Positions 33,846 to 43,008 of a stretch of DNA of 64,000 nucleotides are shown one piece after another (the stretch's first letter is position 1; every line of letters starts with the position of its first letter). This DNA is from Bryobacterales bacterium KBS 96 (GTDB lineage Bacteria > Acidobacteriota > Terriglobia > Bryobacterales > Bryobacteraceae). The stretch lies in NCBI GenBank assembly GCA_000381625.1, contig KB906767.1:5261357-5325356 (forward strand), in the 5' to 3' direction. The notes beneath the pieces are model-generated. The model had not been told where the DNA came from and did not search any database. It saw only the letters and a program-made list of their open reading frames with translations. Both the position numbers and the translations under genes were made by a program.

Positions 33846-36131
33846 TCAAATGGAATACATCCGATATCCGTAGCGAGTGGCTGGCGAGAACCTTGGATCC
33901 CAATCGTTCAGCACCACTCCAATGACTGGTGTTGAATCATCTTCGAATCGCTGCCGTACCATGTGCAATGCAGATTTTGGCGTCGTCCCGGACCTCCCTA
34001 CAAGAATCACGCTGTCCGCGAGACGGGCGATCACGCGTGCGTCAGGCAGCAGCAGCGCGGGAGGTGTGTCGATGAGGATGAAATCAAATTCTCTGCGGAG
34101 CCGTTCGAGTATAACCGGGAGGTTTTCAGAATAGAGAAGCGTAGTAGCCGTTGCACTGGTGGGGCCTGCCGGGACAATGGATACCGCCGGAACACACGTC
34201 TCATGCACCGCGTCCTTGATGGTAACCGGGTCGAATTTCTCCTCTGAAAGTAGGCTGCTCAACCCCAGCTCATTAGAGACATTGAAAATCTCATGCAAAT
34301 GGGGCCTGTGCATGTCGCCATCGATCAGTAGGACTCGTTTCTTAATTTCTGCTAAAGCTATGCCGAGATTGCTCGCGACGGTCGTTTTGCCTTCGCCAGC
34401 GACGGCACTGGTTAGAACCAGCGCTTGCGGTCGGTGGCCGGACTCAGAAAACAGCAGCGACGCGACCACGTTGCGGAAAGAGGCGGCCGTGAGTGAGGAC
34501 TTGTGTTGGACTGTGATCAGCTCTACTCGCTCCCGAGAAGACTCGGAACCACCAATAATAGGAAAACTCTGCGATGAAGGGATCAAGACGTCCAACGTGG
34601 CCTGTTGCCGAGTGCCCACTGGTGGTTTATGATTTCGCAAAAGTCTGTTATCGGAGATGATGACGCCGAGCTCGGGCGTATTCACGCACACGCTCGCCTC
34701 TCCCGGTTCTTCTAGCCTGGCGTGCACGTGCTCACGGACAAATACGAACACCACTCCGCAAAAGAAGCCGGTTAGCGTTCCAAGTGCCGAACTGAGAGCG
34801 GTTCGGGGTTTATATGGAAGAAGCGGCGGTTCGGCCGGGTCCACCACCCGAATATTGCTAGCTTTCAGTGCGGAAACTATATTCGACTCTTTGACCCGCC
34901 GTAGCATTGAGTCGTAGAGTTCACGGTTCGATTCGACGTCACGTCGAAGAATGCTGTATTGCACGCTAAATCCGGCATCACGATTCACGACCCCTAACTG
35001 ACTTGCATATTGCGCTACCAGCAAGGTTTCCTGGCGTGTCGCCGTTTCATACTCGTCCTGAATGCGCGTGACGACTGCCGCGCGCTCGCGATCCACTGCC
35101 GCCTGAAGCGTTTGTACTTGCGCTTGCAGCCGTTGCATCTTCGGATTCTCAGCTGTGTAAAACATCGCAGATTCAGCCATTTGGCGATGTAACTCGGTAA
35201 GCCGCATCTGATACTCGCGCAGGCTTTGGTCATTCAGGACCTCCGGCAGCGATTCCGCCGGCGCGCTGCGGGACAGCTCGTAACGGGATTGTTTCTCCGC
35301 ACACTCGGCCTGAGCGCGGGTCAATTCCGCTTGCAATTGGCGGAGCTTCTCTTCACTGACAGTACTGCGGTCGGTATTGTACAGCAGTCCTGTACGGGTG
35401 ACATAGGCCTGCAAATTAGCCTCGCTTCGCTCGAGCTTGAGGCGGGTTTCTTGAAGCTTCTTCTCAAGCCATTCGCTAGTGTGCTCGCTCATATTCCACC
35501 GCGCGTCCAGGTTGCTCTGGATGAACTCATTTGCAAGCGTATTCAGGAAGTTCGCCGCCCATCGAGGGTCGGCGGAGTCAAACCAGATGTGCACGACACG
35601 TGTTTGCATCGGCGCGCGCACATCCAGCCTTTGGGCTGCGTCCCGCACGGCCTCGTCCAAACTTGGGCTCTTCAGAGGCATATGCAGTAGATTCCGCCAG
35701 GTACGAAGGCTCGCCGCGTCAGGGGCGGAAGGGTGCCAGTGCAGCTTCGTCAACACACGCGTGATAAGAGCCTTGCTATGAAAGAGCTCGGTCTGCGTCT
35801 TGATGTCTGATAAAGCTTCGTAGGTAATCGGCTCCGGCGTTGTCTCTGTTATGTGAACGTAGTTTGGATTTAGGTTCTCAATCTCAAGCGAGGTTTCCGC
35901 TTTATATATGGGGCGCTGTGCTAGTGCAACTAGCAAACCTGTTACCGTTCCCGCAAATGTTAGAGCAAGCAAGATTTGTTTTCGGCGGCTCGCGATCTGC
36001 AAGTACCGGAGAAGATTTATCGGTTGATAGGAAACAAGTGGTATCTCCGCGCGATGATAGCGCGGCCGTACCGGATCAATTTCGGGTATGAGGACATCTT
36101 CGCCTCGCCTATCGGTAGTCTTACGGAGCAT
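33846..36131 (-). CDS. Wzc-type polysaccharide co-polymerase with bacterial tyrosine kinase domain
   Basis: This 761-aa protein has an N-terminal Wzz domain with a transmembrane helix at about 52-70 (ILLALTFAGTVTGLLVALA). A long periplasmic coiled-coil follows (LQETRLKLERSEANLQAYV, LRQLQAELTRAQAECAEKQ), then a GNVR-like segment and a second helix (about 445-465). The cytoplasmic BY-kinase domain has Walker A SAVAGEGKTT (about 575-584), Walker A' LLIDGDM (about 601-607) and Walker B ILIDTP (about 685-690). The C-terminal tail has only three tyrosines (YGYRMY), fewer than in E. coli Wzc. Such proteins set chain length and couple polymerisation to export. No outer-membrane Wza gene is in the window. 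Confidence 0.9.
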   Translation of the reverse strand: MLRKTTDRRGEDVLIPEIDPVRPRYHRAEIPLVSYQPINLLRYLQIASRRKQILLALTFAGTVTGLLVALAQRPIYKAETSLEIENLNPNYVHITETTPEPITYEALSDIKTQTELFHSKALITRVLTKLHWHPSAPDAASLRTWRNLLHMPLKSPSLDEAVRDAAQRLDVRAPMQTRVVHIWFDSADPRWAANFLNTLANEFIQSNLDARWNMSEHTSEWLEKKLQETRLKLERSEANLQAYVTRTGLLYNTDRSTVSEEKLRQLQAELTRAQAECAEKQSRYELSRSAPAESLPEVLNDQSLREYQMRLTELHRQMAESAMFYTAENPKMQRLQAQVQTLQAAVDRERAAVVTRIQDEYETATRQETLLVAQYASQLGVVNRDAGFSVQYSILRRDVESNRELYDSMLRRVKESNIVSALKASNIRVVDPAEPPLLPYKPRTALSSALGTLTGFFCGVVFVFVREHVHARLEEPGEASVCVNTPELGVIISDNRLLRNHKPPVGTRQQATLDVLIPSSQSFPIIGGSESSRERVELITVQHKSSLTAASFRNVVASLLFSESGHRPQALVLTSAVAGEGKTTVASNLGIALAEIKKRVLLIDGDMHRPHLHEIFNVSNELGLSSLLSEEKFDPVTIKDAVHETCVPAVSIVPAGPTSATATTLLYSENLPVILERLRREFDFILIDTPPALLLPDARVIARLADSVILVGRSGTTPKSALHMVRQRFEDDSTPVIGVVLNDWDPRFSPATRYGYRMYSI

Positions 36132-36446
36132 GGGATTTAGCGGCGATATGTTGCGTTACCAGTCCCGCGCTGGCCGCCTTCCGAGAGCTGAACCCGCGAT
36201 TCTGGCGGCACTGCATGGGACGACAAATACGTTAGGCTACAGGATAAAGTCTGGAGCAGTCGGCCGGCGCCATTTTCAATCGGCTCTATGCGAGAGGTTC
36301 CGGGCTGCGAGCCGCAGGACCTTGCGTCGCTCATATTGAGGTTCGATCTAAACTCTCAACTAGCGCCGTGTCTGTAAAAGGAGACGACGTGCGCCCGTTC
36401 AGCGGAAAGCCGACCGCCTTCCGTACACCGCCGATCACGTACCGGT
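36132..36446. other. Gap between sugar transferase and Wzc-like genes
   Basis: A 315-nt gap inside the otherwise tightly packed cluster. A 65-codon minus-strand frame (36137-36334) is open but Ser/Arg/Gly-rich, with no recognisable domain, and I do not call it. It may hold an internal promoter or leader for the Wzc gene, but no clear -35/-10 pair is visible. Confidence 0.45.
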
Positions 36447-37148
36447 CTATTCCGTCTCTCTATGTTTCTCTGTAATCGGCTGCCGGAAGTCCAATCGAAA
36501 CAATCCCGTCAAAGCACCGGCCGTCTGAAACAAAATCGAAAGATCCTTCCAGAATGTCCATTCGCGGATGTATTCCGTCGCCAGAGCAAGCTTTTCTGGC
36601 AGGACCCACTGGACATAGGCCCCGATTGGGTCGGGTTCCTCGGCAAGGACCTTCTCTTCGTTACGAAAACGCAACGAGGCGAGATCTGTCAGACCGGGAC
36701 AAACAGTCAGAATAAGCTCATAATCGCTGCGGAACATTTCTACATACCGCGGCACTTCCGGCCGGGGACCCACTAAGCTCATATTCCCCGTCAGAACATT
36801 CCACAGTTGCGGGAGTTCATCGAGCTTTGTAGCCCGCAGGAGGCGGCCGATAGGCGTGATCCTCGTATCCCCCGCAACGGTAATGAGTCGCTCCCCTGGG
36901 CGCTGAATCATGGAACGGAATTTCCAGATGCGGAACAGAACGAAGTTCCTGCCCACTCGGGTTTGCGAAAACAGGATCGGCCGCCCTGAGTCTATAAAGA
37001 TCGCAAGTGCGATCAGAGTCATGAGCGGAGCAGCAACGAGCAGCAGAGTTGCACTCCCGATTACATCCATTCCACGCTTGGCAATCTTATCCATGGCTCG
37101 TATTGAATACCGTTCTGCCGACGGCTCGATCACGGCTTTTGTCGGCAC
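36447..37148 (-). CDS. Undecaprenyl-phosphate sugar phosphotransferase (bacterial sugar transferase family)
   Basis: This 233-aa protein is a small initiating transferase of the WbaP/PglC type. One N-terminal hydrophobic segment ([22 protein letters not shown]) is followed by the catalytic region [66 protein letters not shown] (KLDELPQL and the GPRPE motif). It transfers a sugar-1-phosphate from a nucleotide sugar to undecaprenyl phosphate, the first step of repeat-unit assembly. An alternative start at 37094 ([10 protein letters not shown]) would remove 18 residues and is equally plausible, since many family members begin close to this KRxxD motif. Confidence 0.88.
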   Translation of the reverse strand: MPTKAVIEPSAERYSIRAMDKIAKRGMDVIGSATLLLVAAPLMTLIALAIFIDSGRPILFSQTRVGRNFVLFRIWKFRSMIQRPGERLITVAGDTRITPIGRLLRATKLDELPQLWNVLTGNMSLVGPRPEVPRYVEMFRSDYELILTVCPGLTDLASLRFRNEEKVLAEEPDPIGAYVQWVLPEKLALATEYIREWTFWKDLSILFQTAGALTGLFRLDFRQPITEKHRETE

Positions 37149-37289
37149 GCATCTCTAAGGGTCAGAGACATTACTGGTTCGGCAATACGTAATTCACGAG
37201 CAAAACAATGCAGCCGCAGCCCAATACAGTGGCAATAATAGGAATGAATGAACCGATACGGAGTCAAGCTCGCTTTTAGGTCTCCAGCA

Positions 37290-37802
37290 CTAAGCCGAGG
37301 TGACCCATGCGGAGTCGATCTGTGCCGATACCGAACGTTGCAGCAGTGTTATCGATACAAGCATTCGCCAGTCGCTCTTTTTTTTGAGTAGAATGCCCTC
37401 GAGTCCCTTAAGCGGGCCCGAGTTTATGCGGATCCGCTGGCCTTCTCGGAGGTATAAACATGGTTCCGTCACGAAACCTGACTCCGAGAGGAGCCGGACG
37501 GCCTCGATTTCCGCCTCGTCTATGGGGGTCGGTTCGTTGCCAAATCCAATGATGGAGACAATTCCAGGTGTTGTAAGAATGGGTAGCCGTTTTTTCATGT
37601 CGAATCGGCAAAACACGTAGCCTGGGAACAATGGCCGATCGGCTTCGACGACTCTGTCCGACCAGCGACAGTGCCGATGATATACCGGCAAGAACTGGTC
37701 AAAGCCCTTGGCTCTAAGCGATAGAGCTACAGTCTTCTCACAATTTGCTCTCGTGCGAACACCGTACCACGGCAATCGCGGCGATTGGTCGTCATTGTGC
37801 AT
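37290..37802 (-). CDS. NusG-like specialised transcription antiterminator (RfaH/UpxY/LoaP type)
   Basis: Starting at the ATG at 37802 with ribosome site AGGTGG gives 170 aa. A GTG three codons upstream is also open. The N-terminal NGN domain reads PWYGVRTRANCEKTVALSLRAKGFDQFLPVYHRH, then RPLFPGYVFCRFDMKKRLPILTTPGIVSIIGF. The C-terminal KOW domain has EGQRIRINSGPLKGLEGILLKKKSDWRMLVSI. NusG paralogs of this size at the head of capsule clusters bind RNA polymerase and let it read through long operons. Here the gene is first in a cluster of about 18.5 kb on one strand, and an ops-like sequence lies 59 nt upstream. It probably controls its own operon. Confidence 0.88.
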   Translation of the reverse strand: MHNDDQSPRLPWYGVRTRANCEKTVALSLRAKGFDQFLPVYHRHCRWSDRVVEADRPLFPGYVFCRFDMKKRLPILTTPGIVSIIGFGNEPTPIDEAEIEAVRLLSESGFVTEPCLYLREGQRIRINSGPLKGLEGILLKKKSDWRMLVSITLLQRSVSAQIDSAWVTSA

Positions 37803-37847
37803 AACGCCCACCTGGGATTGACTGATCGACCCGATATTTGAAATGTG

Positions 37848-37871
37848 AGCCTAGGGGGACAGGCTACCGCC
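37848..37871 (-). promoter_or_regulatory. ops-like element and overlapping hairpin in the leader of the polysaccharide operon
   Basis: Read on the minus strand, 37871-37861 is GGCGGTAGCCT, matching the ops consensus GGCGGTAGNNT at every defined position, including the GC-GGTA-GC mini-hairpin that RfaH recognises in the non-template strand. Immediately downstream, AGCCT (37865-37861) can pair with AGGCT (37852-37848) across an 8-nt C-rich loop. The element is 59 nt before the ATG of the NusG-like gene, correctly oriented for transcription of the cluster. Confidence 0.65.
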
Positions 37872-38079
37872 ACGTCTCTCCCAGTAGCTCGTGGGTCTTG
37901 AACATCTGGGATAGTTCACACTATGTCGGCAGCTCTAATGGGTAACATATGTCAACGAGAAATATAAGCCCCTATTTGACACAAACGAACGTAGAGTGGT
38001 ACTAAAACGTACGTAAGTGACTTGCCGCTGACTATCATCACGAAGGTAGCCAACCTCACGTCTCCACGAAGCGCCTAAC

Positions 38080-38667
38080 CTATATCACTCGGACTGGACG
38101 CATATTGCCATCCATAAGCTTAGGGTGAGCATGTAAGTCTATGTGAAGAGCGCCTGCCGCTTTCGCTTGTGCTTTAAAGTTCTTCCGGCTGGCCCATGCT
38201 TCGACCAAAATGCCATTAACCGTGAAATGTTCAGCGATGGTCGGAGCTTTGTTCCGCGATAGGTTCACTGCCCAACATACAGCTTGCGAGCCAGGTCCAT
38301 TTAGCAGGCGATCGCGACTTCTTCGCAAACACGCTGACATGTCACACGGCCTAATCCGGACCCATGCCCACAACCAGCGCCACAGTAAACTGTATTCCAT
38401 CTCTTCCGTCAGCAATCGTTCGCTACGCACTGAATAAAACATCTGGATTAACCAACTGCACCGGCAGCAGGCTTCTAGCGCAAATCGTTGGGTGCCCGTG
38501 TGTTCGCATACATGCAGTCGATCGGTCCAACATATTGTCAAGCGCTCCAGGTCGGCCATGGCGCGAATGGCTTGCGGCGAACAGTCCTTTTGCGCCGTGG
38601 TTCGGGCGACAGATAGCTGAATAAGATCGACTGTCGATGATCTTGGCCCTACAGAGAAAGTAGACAT
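38080..38667 (-). pseudogene. Decayed IS5-type transposase fragment
   Basis: The minus-strand frame contains IQMFYSVRSERLLTEEMEYSLLWRW and NRSRDRLL-like SRDRLLNG, then EHFTVNGILVEAWASRKNFKAQ. These are the conserved N-terminal blocks of IS5-group transposases (typically LYSIRSERLL, LLFRWFVGL, DRLL, HFSVDGTLIEAWAS). In the first third the recognisable sequence shifts frame (ALDNMLDRSTACMRTHG and ICARSLLPVQL are read in the neighbouring frame), and the DDE catalytic part is absent. No terminal inverted repeats were identified. It is an inactive remnant lying just upstream of the polysaccharide operon leader. Confidence 0.7.
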
Positions 38668-39186
38668 TTAGAATGTTCATGTTGTAACTTGTTGCAGGCA
38701 GTTCCGCATCCTGCTATATAGCGACTGGACCCGGCCTAGTGCGTTTACGCCGAAACGCAAAGAGCCGGTTCGGGTTGAGGTTGTCACCGTTGATCACCTG
38801 CAAATAGCCAGACCCGAACATCTGCCCAGGGCGCTACCCGAACTGTTCACCAATCGCGGTGCGCTTGCTTTACAAGCCTGCCGCGCGCCCGCCCGGCATT
38901 CTGGTGTCCTGAAACTTCGAGGAGTTGCGGCCGGCATAAACGCGACAAGGACGCGGTCGCTTCTGCCACTGAACTGGCTTAGGGCAACGAACAAGTCGAA
39001 GGCCAAATTCATAGGTTCAAATTCCTAAACGTCTGCCTGAAGGTCAAACTATTATGGAAAACCTGGCTTCCTTCTACTAGGCCGTCCGACTACGCCGTCG
39101 TGTTTTGTATCTCCCTCATTTCTATGGCTACCTGCTACATGAACTTCCCCAAAATCGAGAGAGAAGCAATCTCGAAGCGCCCATTA
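38668..39186. other. Gene-free stretch between the IS remnant and the beta-helix gene
   Basis: About 520 nt with no frame that looks coding. A 72-codon minus-strand frame (38794-39012) is Ala/Arg-rich and unrecognised. I see no clear repeats or promoter here. It may contain degraded mobile-element DNA continuing from the IS5-type fragment. Confidence 0.4.
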
Positions 39187-41070
39187 TCAATAATATCCGT
39201 AGGCACCGATATCGAATGCCGCGTTTTGCAGCCTCGCGTTACCATCTTTGTCCACTGTGACCAGCGGCAAGACTGCATTTGTACCGGCCGCTATGGCGGG
39301 ACTGCCTGCCTGAAGGTGAAAGTCGTCAGTTGAAACGTCGACAAAATCGGGATCTATCCCATCCAAATTGCTCGCCAAACCTGCATCGAATCGGGCGTTT
39401 GTGAGGTTGCTTGAGTTGCGATAACAGATATTGTTGTAGATCTGAGCGTCAATACTTCCGGTTCGGCTGTCATCGGTATCGTTGCCGTTGTAAATGCCAT
39501 AGTGATTTACGCCTCGATTGTTGTTATATACGGTATTATTGTAAATCTTTGTTCCACGTGCTCCGTAATTGGCCGTAATGCCGCCCGAGTTGTTATATAC
39601 CACGTTGTTATAGGCGACGTTGTCTATGCCATTGTATAGGCCGATGCCCACACCTCGCGTGCCCGAGCGCGCATTATCGTGAAAGGTGCTGTTACGGATC
39701 ACGTTGCCGTTGATCGGACGACCATCCACTCCGGTATATGCCTGCAAACCCCATCCGGAGTTGTTATACACATTCGCATCATCAATTAGGTTATAGCTGC
39801 TTTCAACATAGAAACCATGGTGCATATCGGTGGTTCCGTTGTCGTGCACTGAAACGTTAATGAACTCGTTGTAGTCGGTGCGGTGCGCCGAGTCGCCCTG
39901 ATGAATGCCTACACCGCTGCGCGGGGCGTTCCTGATTTCCGAATTCTTCACCCGAATGTGATGTGCATAGTCCGAACCGGCTCCATATGTGATTTCAACC
40001 GCGTCATACCGAACGTTGCGGCCGTCGAAGATCAGACCGTTCAGGATGATATACGAACCGCGCGTGGATTGGAAAACAAACTGTCCTCCTGACGGCTGAA
40101 TCTCGACCTGTTCGCCGGGGTAGGCCGCCACCGTCACTGGAGTGCTCCAAGAGGCGCCGGAAGGAATTGTGTCGTCTATATTTTCGGCGTAAAGTCCCGC
40201 CCGGACCAGAAGTGTATCACCCGGCGCCAAGCATCCTGCAGCATTGTTGATGGTACGTTTTGGCGTGCTTATGCTCTGTGCCTGAACACAGCTTCTTCCG
40301 TCGGATCCATTCGGTGAGACATAATATGCATGCGTTCTCGATATAGCAGATGCATTGGGAAGAGTATTGAGATATAAAGCGAGGACATCAGAGTCGCTCA
40401 GAGCTTGATTGTAAATTAGTACATTGTCGAGAGTCCCCTTGGCAAAATGAGCCGGAGTTGGATCCGAGCCAATAGTGATTCCATAGGGACTTGCCGAAAG
40501 CGCCATTCCAGGTGTAAACGTATTGCCAAGGAGAGGCTGCGGGTACCCGTTCACGTACCCCTTTAGCGTGCCGTGCGCAAACGTGAAGGCAACGTGCTGC
40601 CATTGGCCAACCGCGAGACGTGACGCGAGGACCCCATATTTTCCATCTGCCGAAAACTGCGGTCGCAAACCGTTGAGCTTGATCTCCCAACTCAAGCGCT
40701 TCGCCAGGATGCGTGGATCCCACGTTGTCGTTTGCGGATTGATCCAGAATGCCACGGTTATGTTGGCTGATCCGTTGAGACTCCTGCTCGGAGGAACACT
40801 CACGTAAGTGGACGTACCATTAAGTGAGAGTCCCGGAGTATTAGCGTATCCCTTCGTCCATCCTGCTCCGCCCTTCAAGGTTCCTGTATTGCCATTCCCG
40901 GAGCTATCGCCGGCCAATGCGCCGGAACCCTCGTTAAAAAGCCACTCACCGGCCAGGTTTGTATCCGCCAAAGCGGGCAACGACAGAGCGCCGAGCAACA
41001 CAAGAGTTGCAACAGCGACTTTAGTAATTAAATCGTACGGGGGAACCCCACGGGTAGGCATCGAGCGCAT
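39187..41070 (-). CDS. Secreted LamG-domain plus right-handed parallel beta-helix protein
   Basis: Starting at the ATG at 41070 gives 627 aa with a signal peptide (DLITKVAVATLVLLGALSLPALA). A LamG/concanavalin-like domain follows (LAGEWLFNEGSGALAGDSSGNGNTGTLKG, LSLNGTSTYVSVP, ITVAFWINPQT, WQHVAFTFAHGTLKGYVNG, GTLDNVLIYNQALSDSDVLALY). After about residue 245 comes a pectate-lyase-like beta-helix (AYYVSPNGSDGRSC, GDTLLVRAGLYAENI, and many NNxxYNN coils such as VYNNSGWGLQ and VYNNSGGITANYG). Such proteins bind or cleave polysaccharides outside the cell, and no lyase active site can be picked with confidence. It sits upstream of the polysaccharide cluster on the same strand. The start is uncertain, since several ATGs are open. 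Confidence 0.82.
   Translation of the reverse strand: MRSMPTRGVPPYDLITKVAVATLVLLGALSLPALADTNLAGEWLFNEGSGALAGDSSGNGNTGTLKGGAGWTKGYANTPGLSLNGTSTYVSVPPSRSLNGSANITVAFWINPQTTTWDPRILAKRLSWEIKLNGLRPQFSADGKYGVLASRLAVGQWQHVAFTFAHGTLKGYVNGYPQPLLGNTFTPGMALSASPYGITIGSDPTPAHFAKGTLDNVLIYNQALSDSDVLALYLNTLPNASAISRTHAYYVSPNGSDGRSCVQAQSISTPKRTINNAAGCLAPGDTLLVRAGLYAENIDDTIPSGASWSTPVTVAAYPGEQVEIQPSGGQFVFQSTRGSYIILNGLIFDGRNVRYDAVEITYGAGSDYAHHIRVKNSEIRNAPRSGVGIHQGDSAHRTDYNEFINVSVHDNGTTDMHHGFYVESSYNLIDDANVYNNSGWGLQAYTGVDGRPINGNVIRNSTFHDNARSGTRGVGIGLYNGIDNVAYNNVVYNNSGGITANYGARGTKIYNNTVYNNNRGVNHYGIYNGNDTDDSRTGSIDAQIYNNICYRNSSNLTNARFDAGLASNLDGIDPDFVDVSTDDFHLQAGSPAIAAGTNAVLPLVTVDKDGNARLQNAAFDIGAYGYY
40220..40323. repeat. 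104-nt direct repeat shared with the beta-helix remnant
   Basis: This block inside the beta-helix gene aligns without gaps to 18974-19077, with about 16 mismatches counted by eye, in the same orientation. The two copies bracket the polysaccharide cluster about 21 kb apart. Confidence 0.8.
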
Positions 41071-41542
41071 CACTTTCTGTAGAGGCAGGACGGGTGCAGT
41101 ACTTTCGCCAATCACATGGAGAAAGTTCCGAGGCCCAACACTGTTCTTCCTAATAGTGCAAGGATGATGCAGTTCTTCTCTGATCATGCTGCCCACAGAT
41201 CGGCAAGCAACGTTGGATCGGAAAAGAGAACCGCTACGCGGCGGCTTTCTGCATGAGTTCTGAAAGGCATTGAGAAATCTATCCTCCTGATGAGTATAGT
41301 GGACCCGACAATTCGGATCAGACAATGAGCTAAAATCTCGGGCGGAATCGTTGCAATGAGGGGTCGATGCTGACGGTGGGGAAGCAGTACGTACAACATT
41401 TTTTGATATATTCGAGACTGCACTTCAGGTTGCATCCCGTCCGCGGAAAGGGAAGATCCCACCTGAATGAGTTTTTTGGCGTCGAGCACTGACTTCTCTT
41501 CGGCCCGTCGTAGCGGATACCGGGTCATCGAAGGAGGAGTAC
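41071..41542. other. Region upstream of the beta-helix gene, no confident gene
   Basis: The beta-helix frame stays open to 41325, and a 114-codon minus-strand frame covers 41184-41528 (LDAKKLIQVGSSLSADGMQPEVQSRIYQKMLYVLLP...). That frame is not obviously random but matches nothing I recognise, has no ribosome site, and may be a remnant. The ankyrin gene's ribosome site (GAAGGAGGAG) lies at the right end. Confidence 0.4.
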
Positions 41543-43008
41543 ATGTCTCGTCAGTTACCTCAAAAACCCAATCTCGAATATCTCAAAAAGCAAGCCAAAG
41601 AATTGCTGCGCGGAATGCGGCAGGGCAAACTGGCGGACGCGCAACATACACTGGCAAATGAGTACGGTTTCGCCACTTGGGCGAAGCTGAAGTCACACGT
41701 TGAGTCGCTGGGGTTCACTCCGGCGGAGGCATTGAAGGCGGCAGTGTGCGACAGCGATGCGCCACGCGTCCGCGAGGTCCTTGAGCGTTATCCGGAACTG
41801 CGCGCGAAGATCGACGATCCGCTGCCCAACTATGGCTTTGGCCAACACGCGTTATTCGCGGCCGTACAGCGGAGCGATCGGGCGACAATCGACGTGCTGT
41901 TACGCGCGGGCGCAAACATCCGGAAACGAAGCGAGTGGTGGGCGGGCGGATTCGGCGTGCTGGACGATTGCGATCCGAGCCTGGTGGACTTTTTGATCGA
42001 ACGCGGCGCGGCGTTGGATGCGCACGCCGCCGCGCGGCTGGGAATGACGCCGAAATTGAGAGAGTTGGTGGAGGCGGACCCGGGCGTGGTGCATGCAAGA
42101 GGCGGCGACGGGCAGACGCCGCTGCACTTTGCCTCCACTGTGGAGGTTGCGGCGTTCCTGCTTGCGAACGGCGCCGGCCCTGATGTGTGCGACGTGGATC
42201 ACGAATCGACGCCGGCTCAGTACATGCTGCGCGTGCAGCAGAAGCGGCACTATCCGGGGGATCGGCAGGATGTAGCGCGCTACTTAGTGTCGCGCGGATG
42301 CCAGACGGACATCCTAATGGCGGCGGCGCTCGGCGACACAGATCTGGTACGGCGGCATCTGGACATCGATCCCTCCTGCATCCGGATGAACGTCGGACGA
42401 ATGGTTTCCAAAGCAGGATCAGCGCGCTGGCGGCACGATTTACATCTGGACACTGGGGGCGCATCGCACCGCACACACTTGTAGCGCGCGATTTCGGTCA
42501 CGAGGAGGTTTTTCAGTTGCCCATGGAGCGGACGCCGGAGGACCTGAAACTCGCGCTGGCATGCGAACTTGGCGACGAAGCGGTATTTCACGAATTTCTT
42601 TCGAAGAAGCCGGACGCCGCCAGGATGCTGTCTGAGATGGAGCGGCAAAAGCTGCCCAACGCCGCGCGCAATAATAACACAAAGGCCGTTCGGCTGATGC
42701 TGGAGGCGGGTTGGCCGGTGGATACTCCGGGAGAATGGGAGCGACGGCGCTGCACTGGGCTGGGTTTAATGGCAATGCGGAGATGACGCGCGAGATACTG
42801 CGGTTCCATCCGGCGCTGGAATTGAAATCGCGAGAGTATGCGGGGACCGCACTTGCGTGGGCGGTGTACGGGTCCGGGAATGGTTGGCATCGCGACACGG
42901 GGGATTTCATTGGGACGATTCGGGCGCTACTGGATGCTGGGGCGGCTCTTCCGCCGCATGCGGAGGAACTTGGAGCCTAGCGCGGCCGTGCTGGAGGTGC
43001 TGCCATGA
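41543..43008 (+). pseudogene. Frameshifted ankyrin-repeat protein gene
   Basis: The gene opens well (ribosome site GGAGG, MSRQLPQKPNLEYLKKQAKELL) and encodes ankyrin-type repeats (ALFAAVQRSDRATIDVLLRAGANI, GQTPLHFASTVEVAAFLLANGAG). The frame is lost near 42400-42440. The expected continuation (LVARDFGHEEVFQL, ERTPEDLKLALACELGDEAVF, NNNTKAVRLMLEAGWPVD) is read in the -1 frame. After about 42730 it moves to a third frame (GATALHWAGFNGNAEMTREILRFHPALELK, GWHRDTGDFIGTIRALLDAGA), and near 42965 it shifts once more (LEPSAAVLEVLP). The last frame ends in a TGA that overlaps the ATG of the next gene, showing where the intact gene ended. At least three frameshifts make it a pseudogene, unless sequencing is at fault. 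Confidence 0.82.

Noticed and set aside
37149-37289. Minus-strand hydrophobic stretch (IIATVLGCGCIVLLVNYVLPNQ) between the NusG-like and sugar transferase genes, possibly a tiny membrane peptide
   Set aside because: No ATG/GTG/TTG start follows the preceding in-frame TGA, and there is no ribosome site.
18307-38000. Possible genomic island integrated at the tRNA-Sec 3' end, covering the capsule cluster
   Set aside because: No second copy of the tRNA 3' end (GACTCCCACTAGCTTCCG) was seen near the other side, and no integrase gene is present. Only the beta-helix repeats flank the cluster.
41184-41528. Minus-strand 114-codon ORF upstream of the beta-helix gene
   Set aside because: The sequence is not obviously random, but there is no ribosome site, domain or conserved context that I can point to.
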